A stretch of DNA of 9,809 nt from JBCBJZ01 sp038522635 (lineage in GTDB: Bacteria; Pseudomonadota; Alphaproteobacteria; Rhizobiales; Hyphomicrobiaceae), in assembly GCA_038522635.1 (NCBI GenBank), contig JBCBJZ010000137.1, positions 1-9,809 on the forward strand, read 5' to 3'. Both the position numbers and the translations under genes were made by a program. Below are positions 7,062 through 9,809 of the stretch, piece after piece. The first letter of the stretch is position 1. Every line of letters begins with the position of its first letter. A model generated the notes under the pieces. That model was not told the DNA's origin, ran no database searches, and saw only the letters and a program-made list of their open reading frames with translations.

Positions 7062-7078
7062 ATGTTATGTTATAACAT
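7062..7078. promoter_or_regulatory. Zur box (zinc-responsive repressor site)
   Basis: ATGTTAT-GTT-ATAACAT is a perfect 7-3-7 inverted repeat in an otherwise GC-rich gap. It matches the TGTTAT-N3-ATAACA form described for alphaproteobacterial Zur. It lies between the stop of the TPR gene (7120) and the start of the ZrgA-like gene (6897), so the only gene it can naturally control in the window is the ZrgA-like one. The 165 bp to the start codon would mean a long leader. That leader contains a 12-bp palindrome CCGCTTAAGCGG (6954-6965) and no gene that I can see. Confidence 0.78.
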
Positions 7079-7119
7079 CAACCTTGGTGGGTCCAGCGAT
7101 CCAGGCTCTTGCCTAACCG

Positions 7120-7845
7120 CTAAATTTTCTGCTGGCCGATTCGCTTGCGCAGGATCGGGACCAGCGTTTCCGCCGCGGGAAGGTACGGGTAGACCACCAT
7201 GGCTGCCTCATAAGCGCGCAACGCATCGGCCCATTTCTCCCGGGCCATATGGATCAGCCCACGCCCCGCGAGTGCGCCGTAGTGGCGCGGCTCCAGCCGT
7301 AACGTCGCCCGGATGTCGGCGAGCGAACGGTCGTATTCGCGCATCATGAAATAGATGATCGCGCGCTGGTTGTAGCCTTCGGCATATTTCGGTCGTTCGC
7401 GCACCACCAGCGCCAGCTTGGTGAGAGCATTCTGGAAATCGCGGGCGCTGCGGTCGAACTGCGCCTCGCGCACGAGCTTGTCGATCCGCACATCGCCCGA
7501 CGACAGCCACAACTGCCAGATTTGCGCGCTGATCTTGCGGGCGCTAGCCTTATCGGGCGCGCGCTTGAGCGCAGCGAAGCGCTGATTGAGCAGGGCGGCC
7601 CGCGTGTCACGACCGGGCTTGGCGGGTTTGGCAGGCTGACCGGGCCTGGCGGGCTGCGCTTTGTTCTGCGCCTTGGGAGCGGTCGTCTGGTCGCTTTGCG
7701 CCGGCACCGGCGCCGGCGCCAACAAGGTCAGCGCGAGCGCCAGTGTCACTGTCAGGATCGGTGTCAGCGCGATCCCGGCCAAAGTCCCAACGTGATCGGT
7801 CGCCGCAACACCGTGAAGGCTTGAACGCGTGGATCGATCGGCCAT
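7120..7845 (-). CDS. Exported tetratricopeptide-repeat protein
   Basis: A 241-residue protein. An N-terminal signal peptide or anchor occupies about residues 20-50 (hydrophobic run TPILTVTLALALTLLAP ending near PAQ). A Pro/Ala/Lys-rich linker follows (56-79). Two or three TPR units cover roughly 118-220; the clearest are AEGYNQRAIIYFMMREYDRS (155-174) with its partner helix up to RLEP, and GALAGRGLIHM...DALRAYEAAMVVYP (190-220). TPR units usually bind other proteins, and this one would act in the periplasm. No catalytic domain is visible and no partner can be named. The ATG start is firm: a full AGGAGG lies six bases upstream. It is 128 bp downstream of the mutase gene and probably has its own promoter. 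Confidence 0.85.
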   Translation of the reverse strand: MADRSTRSSLHGVAATDHVGTLAGIALTPILTVTLALALTLLAPAPVPAQSDQTTAPKAQNKAQPARPGQPAKPAKPGRDTRAALLNQRFAALKRAPDKASARKISAQIWQLWLSSGDVRIDKLVREAQFDRSARDFQNALTKLALVVRERPKYAEGYNQRAIIYFMMREYDRSLADIRATLRLEPRHYGALAGRGLIHMAREKWADALRAYEAAMVVYPYLPAAETLVPILRKRIGQQKI

Positions 7846-7925
7846 GGGTAACCTCCTGAACGTGGCGCGGGGCTCGCTTCCTCTCTCTATAAACGCAGGT
7901 CTTCCGCCAGACGATCAAACGCACG

Positions 7926-7941
7926 CACACGTTTGCGTGTG
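7926..7941 (-). terminator. Possible hairpin terminator after the mutase gene
   Basis: CACACG (7926-7931) pairs with CGTGTG (7936-7941) around a TTTG loop, 33 bp beyond the mutase stop codon. On the minus strand the hairpin is followed by CGTGCGTTTGATC, so there is no true U-run and termination is uncertain. Confidence 0.3.
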
Positions 7942-7965
7942 TCACGACGCCAGCGCGCCCCTGTG

Positions 7966-7984
7966 AGGCCGCGTCAAGCGGCCT
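7966..7984. repeat. Inverted repeat spanning the mutase stop codon
   Basis: AGGCCGC (7966-7972) pairs perfectly with GCGGCCT (7978-7984) around a five-base loop that contains the TGA stop of the mutase gene. In the mRNA this would give a stable 7-bp GC stem at the very 3' end of the coding region, possibly part of the transcript end. Confidence 0.4.
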
Positions 7985-9809
7985 GCGCATGGCTTTCAAC
8001 GAGGCCGACGATGTCCGCCATGATCTGGTTCAACTGGAAGTCCTTGGGCGTGTAGACACCAGCGACGCCCGCAGCTTTCAGCGTCGCCGCATCGCTTGCC
8101 GGGATGATGCCGCCCACCACCACGGGCACATCGCCCATGCCATCGGCGCGCATCAAGTCCATCACCTCGCGCACCAGCGGCACATGCGACCCCGACAGGA
8201 TCGACAGGCCGACGACGTGCACACCCTCTTCAAGCGCGGTGCGCACGATCTGCCGCGGCGTCAGCCGAATGCCCTCGTAGACGACTTCCATGCCGGCATC
8301 GCGCGCGCGAACCGCGATTTGCTCCGCACCGTTTGAGTGGCCATCGAGGCCTGGCTTGCCCACCAGGAATTTCACCCGCCGCCCCATGCGATCGGACACC
8401 GCATCGACCCGGGCGCGAACCGCTTCCAACGCCTCAACTTCGCCTGGGGCAGCACTGGACGCAGCCTGCGAAACGCCGGTCGGCGCACGGTATTCGCCGA
8501 AAATGGCGCGCAAGGCTGCCCCCCACTCGCCCGTGGTGACGCCCGCTTTCGCGCAGGCGATCGACGCGGGCATGATGTTGCTGCCATCGCGTGCGGCCGC
8601 ATCGAGGTCGGCCAGCGCCGCGGCCACCGCATCGCCATCGCGATTGGCACGCCACGCTTCAAGCTGCGCGATCTGCTCAGCTTCCACCGTTTCATCCACG
8701 GTCAGGATGGCGTCGTCATCGCCGGTGGACAGCGGGGATGCCTCCGTCTCCACCCATCGGTTAACGCCGACGACGACCTGCTCGCCACTTTCGATCTGGC
8801 GCAGACGCGACGCGTTGCTCTCAACAAGGCGCCGCTTCATGTAGTCGATCGCGTGCAGCGCACCGCCGCGCTCGCGGATGAGGCCCAGTTCAGCCATCGC
8901 CTCCGCCTTCAGCGCTTCGACCTTCGCGTTGATGACGTGAGAGCCATCGAAAATATCGCCGTACTCCAGCAGGTCGGTTTCATAAGCGAGGATCTGCTGC
9001 AAACGCAGCGACCATTGCTGATCCCACGGACGCGGCAAGCCTAACGCCTCGTTCCAAGCCGGCAGTTGCACGGCACGCGCGCGCGCATCTTTCGACAGCG
9101 TCACGGCCAGCGCCTCCAGCAGGATACGGTAGACGTTGTTTTCAGGTTGCTGCTCGGTCAGGCCCAGCGAGTTCACTTGCACGCCGTAGCGGAAGCGACG
9201 CAGCTTCGGGTCATCAACGCCGTAGCGCTCGCGGCAGATCTCGTCCCAAAGGCTCGTAAACGCGCGCATCTTGCACATCTCAGTGACGAAGCGCAGGCCC
9301 GCATTGACGAAGAATGAGACACGCCCCACCACCGCCGGAAACGCATCTTCAGGCACTTCCCCGGAAGTCTTGACCGTGTCCAGCACCGCTTCGGCGATCG
9401 CGAGCGCGTAGGCGAGTTCCTGAACCGGCGTCGCGCCAGCTTCTTGCAGATGGTACGAGCACACGTTGGTCGGGTTCCACTTGGGCACGTGCTGCGTGGA
9501 GAACACGATCGTGTCCTTGATCAACCGTAGCGAGGGCTCGGGCGGGAACACATAGGTGCCGCGGGAGAGGTATTCCTTGATGATGTCGTTCTGCACCGTG
9601 CCTTGCAGGCGCGTCGTGTCCGCGCCCTGCTCCTCGGCCACGGCGATGTAGAGCGCGAGCAGCCACGGCGCTGTGGCGTTGATCGTCATCGAGGTGTTCA
9701 TCTCCTCGAGCGGGATCGCGTCGAAAAGCGTGCGCATATCGCCGAGATGCGCGATCGGCACGCCGACCTTGCCCACCTCGCCGCGAGCCAGCGGATCGTC
9801 GCTGTCATA
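7974..9809 (-). CDS. ecm: Ethylmalonyl-CoA mutase (coenzyme B12-dependent), 5' end missing
   Basis: The enzyme converts (2R)-ethylmalonyl-CoA to (2S)-methylsuccinyl-CoA using adenosylcobalamin, a step of the ethylmalonyl-CoA pathway for acetyl-CoA assimilation. The visible 611 residues begin in frame at the right edge (YDSDDPLARGEVGKVGV) inside the acyl-CoA mutase barrel domain; the GTG at 9774-9776 is internal. The substrate domain includes EEMNTSMTINATAPW and ends near visible residue 370. The cobalamin domain (about 480-611) has the DxHxxG motif DGHSNG (489-494) with the lower cobalt ligand His491, then SIL in GLSILSGSH and VVVGGIIP. The context KPGLDGHSNGAEQIA and YTPKDF separates Ecm/MeaA from ordinary methylmalonyl-CoA mutase, which has a different sequence around its DGH. 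About 50 N-terminal residues lie beyond the window. Confidence 0.94.
   Translation of the reverse strand, partial: YDSDDPLARGEVGKVGVPIAHLGDMRTLFDAIPLEEMNTSMTINATAPWLLALYIAVAEEQGADTTRLQGTVQNDIIKEYLSRGTYVFPPEPSLRLIKDTIVFSTQHVPKWNPTNVCSYHLQEAGATPVQELAYALAIAEAVLDTVKTSGEVPEDAFPAVVGRVSFFVNAGLRFVTEMCKMRAFTSLWDEICRERYGVDDPKLRRFRYGVQVNSLGLTEQQPENNVYRILLEALAVTLSKDARARAVQLPAWNEALGLPRPWDQQWSLRLQQILAYETDLLEYGDIFDGSHVINAKVEALKAEAMAELGLIRERGGALHAIDYMKRRLVESNASRLRQIESGEQVVVGVNRWVETEASPLSTGDDDAILTVDETVEAEQIAQLEAWRANRDGDAVAAALADLDAAARDGSNIMPASIACAKAGVTTGEWGAALRAIFGEYRAPTGVSQAASSAAPGEVEALEAVRARVDAVSDRMGRRVKFLVGKPGLDGHSNGAEQIAVRARDAGMEVVYEGIRLTPRQIVRTALEEGVHVVGLSILSGSHVPLVREVMDLMRADGMGDVPVVVGGIIPASDAATLKAAGVAGVYTPKDFQLNQIMADIVGLVESHAQAA

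Noticed and set aside
7101..7116. AGGC-TCTT-GCCT hairpin after the TPR gene stop as a terminator
   Set aside because: The stem is only four base pairs and no U-run follows.
7044..7349. Plus-strand open frame starting just before the Zur box
   Set aside because: It crosses the Zur box and then runs antisense to the TPR gene, with no RBS or recognisable domain.
7700..7725. GGCGCC/CCGGCG-rich repeats suggesting a structured site
   Set aside because: They encode the Ala-Pro repeats at the end of the TPR protein's signal peptide and are explained by coding.

Overview
The window looks like chromosomal DNA of a GC-rich alphaproteobacterium, probably of the Hyphomicrobiales or a neighbouring order. 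The reasons are the high GC in third codon positions, an ethylmalonyl-CoA mutase, a Zur-type operator of the ATGTTAT-N3-ATAACAT form, and palindromic intergenic repeats of a kind common in that group. No phage, transposase, CRISPR, tRNA or rRNA feature is visible, so it reads as ordinary chromosome with some accessory metabolism.

All seven genes lie on the minus strand. In transcription order (right to left) they are: the C-terminal 611 residues of ethylmalonyl-CoA mutase (7974-9809, running off the right edge); a secreted TPR protein (7120-7845); a periplasmic zinc-binding ZrgA/DUF2796 protein (6244-6897) with a Zur-box-like palindrome upstream at 7062-7078; a cytochrome P450 (4757-6118); a thiamine-diphosphate enzyme of the acetolactate synthase/benzoylformate decarboxylase superfamily (2858-4678) preceded by a 22-bp palindrome at 4717-4738; a secreted ClpP-fold-like protein with a Pro-rich linker and a Cys-containing C-terminal domain (924-2684); and a CDP-alcohol phosphatidyltransferase (108-725).

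The genes do not form one pathway. The mutase belongs to acetyl-CoA assimilation, and the ZrgA protein to zinc homeostasis. The P450 and ThDP enzyme are adjacent and could act on a common substrate, but nothing in the window names it. Intergenic gaps are 78-222 bp, so most genes probably have their own promoters.

The most interesting non-coding content is a dispersed element present twice (783-848 and 6164-6229, 38 of the first 44 bases identical, all six differences transitions). In the second copy it sits within two consecutive long hairpins (6142-6186 and 6200-6242). A third long imperfect hairpin at the left edge (1-60) has similar outer arms. I see no convincing new multi-gene system. 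The best leads are these repeats, the palindrome before the ThDP enzyme gene, and a ClpP-like protein that seems to lack its catalytic serine.
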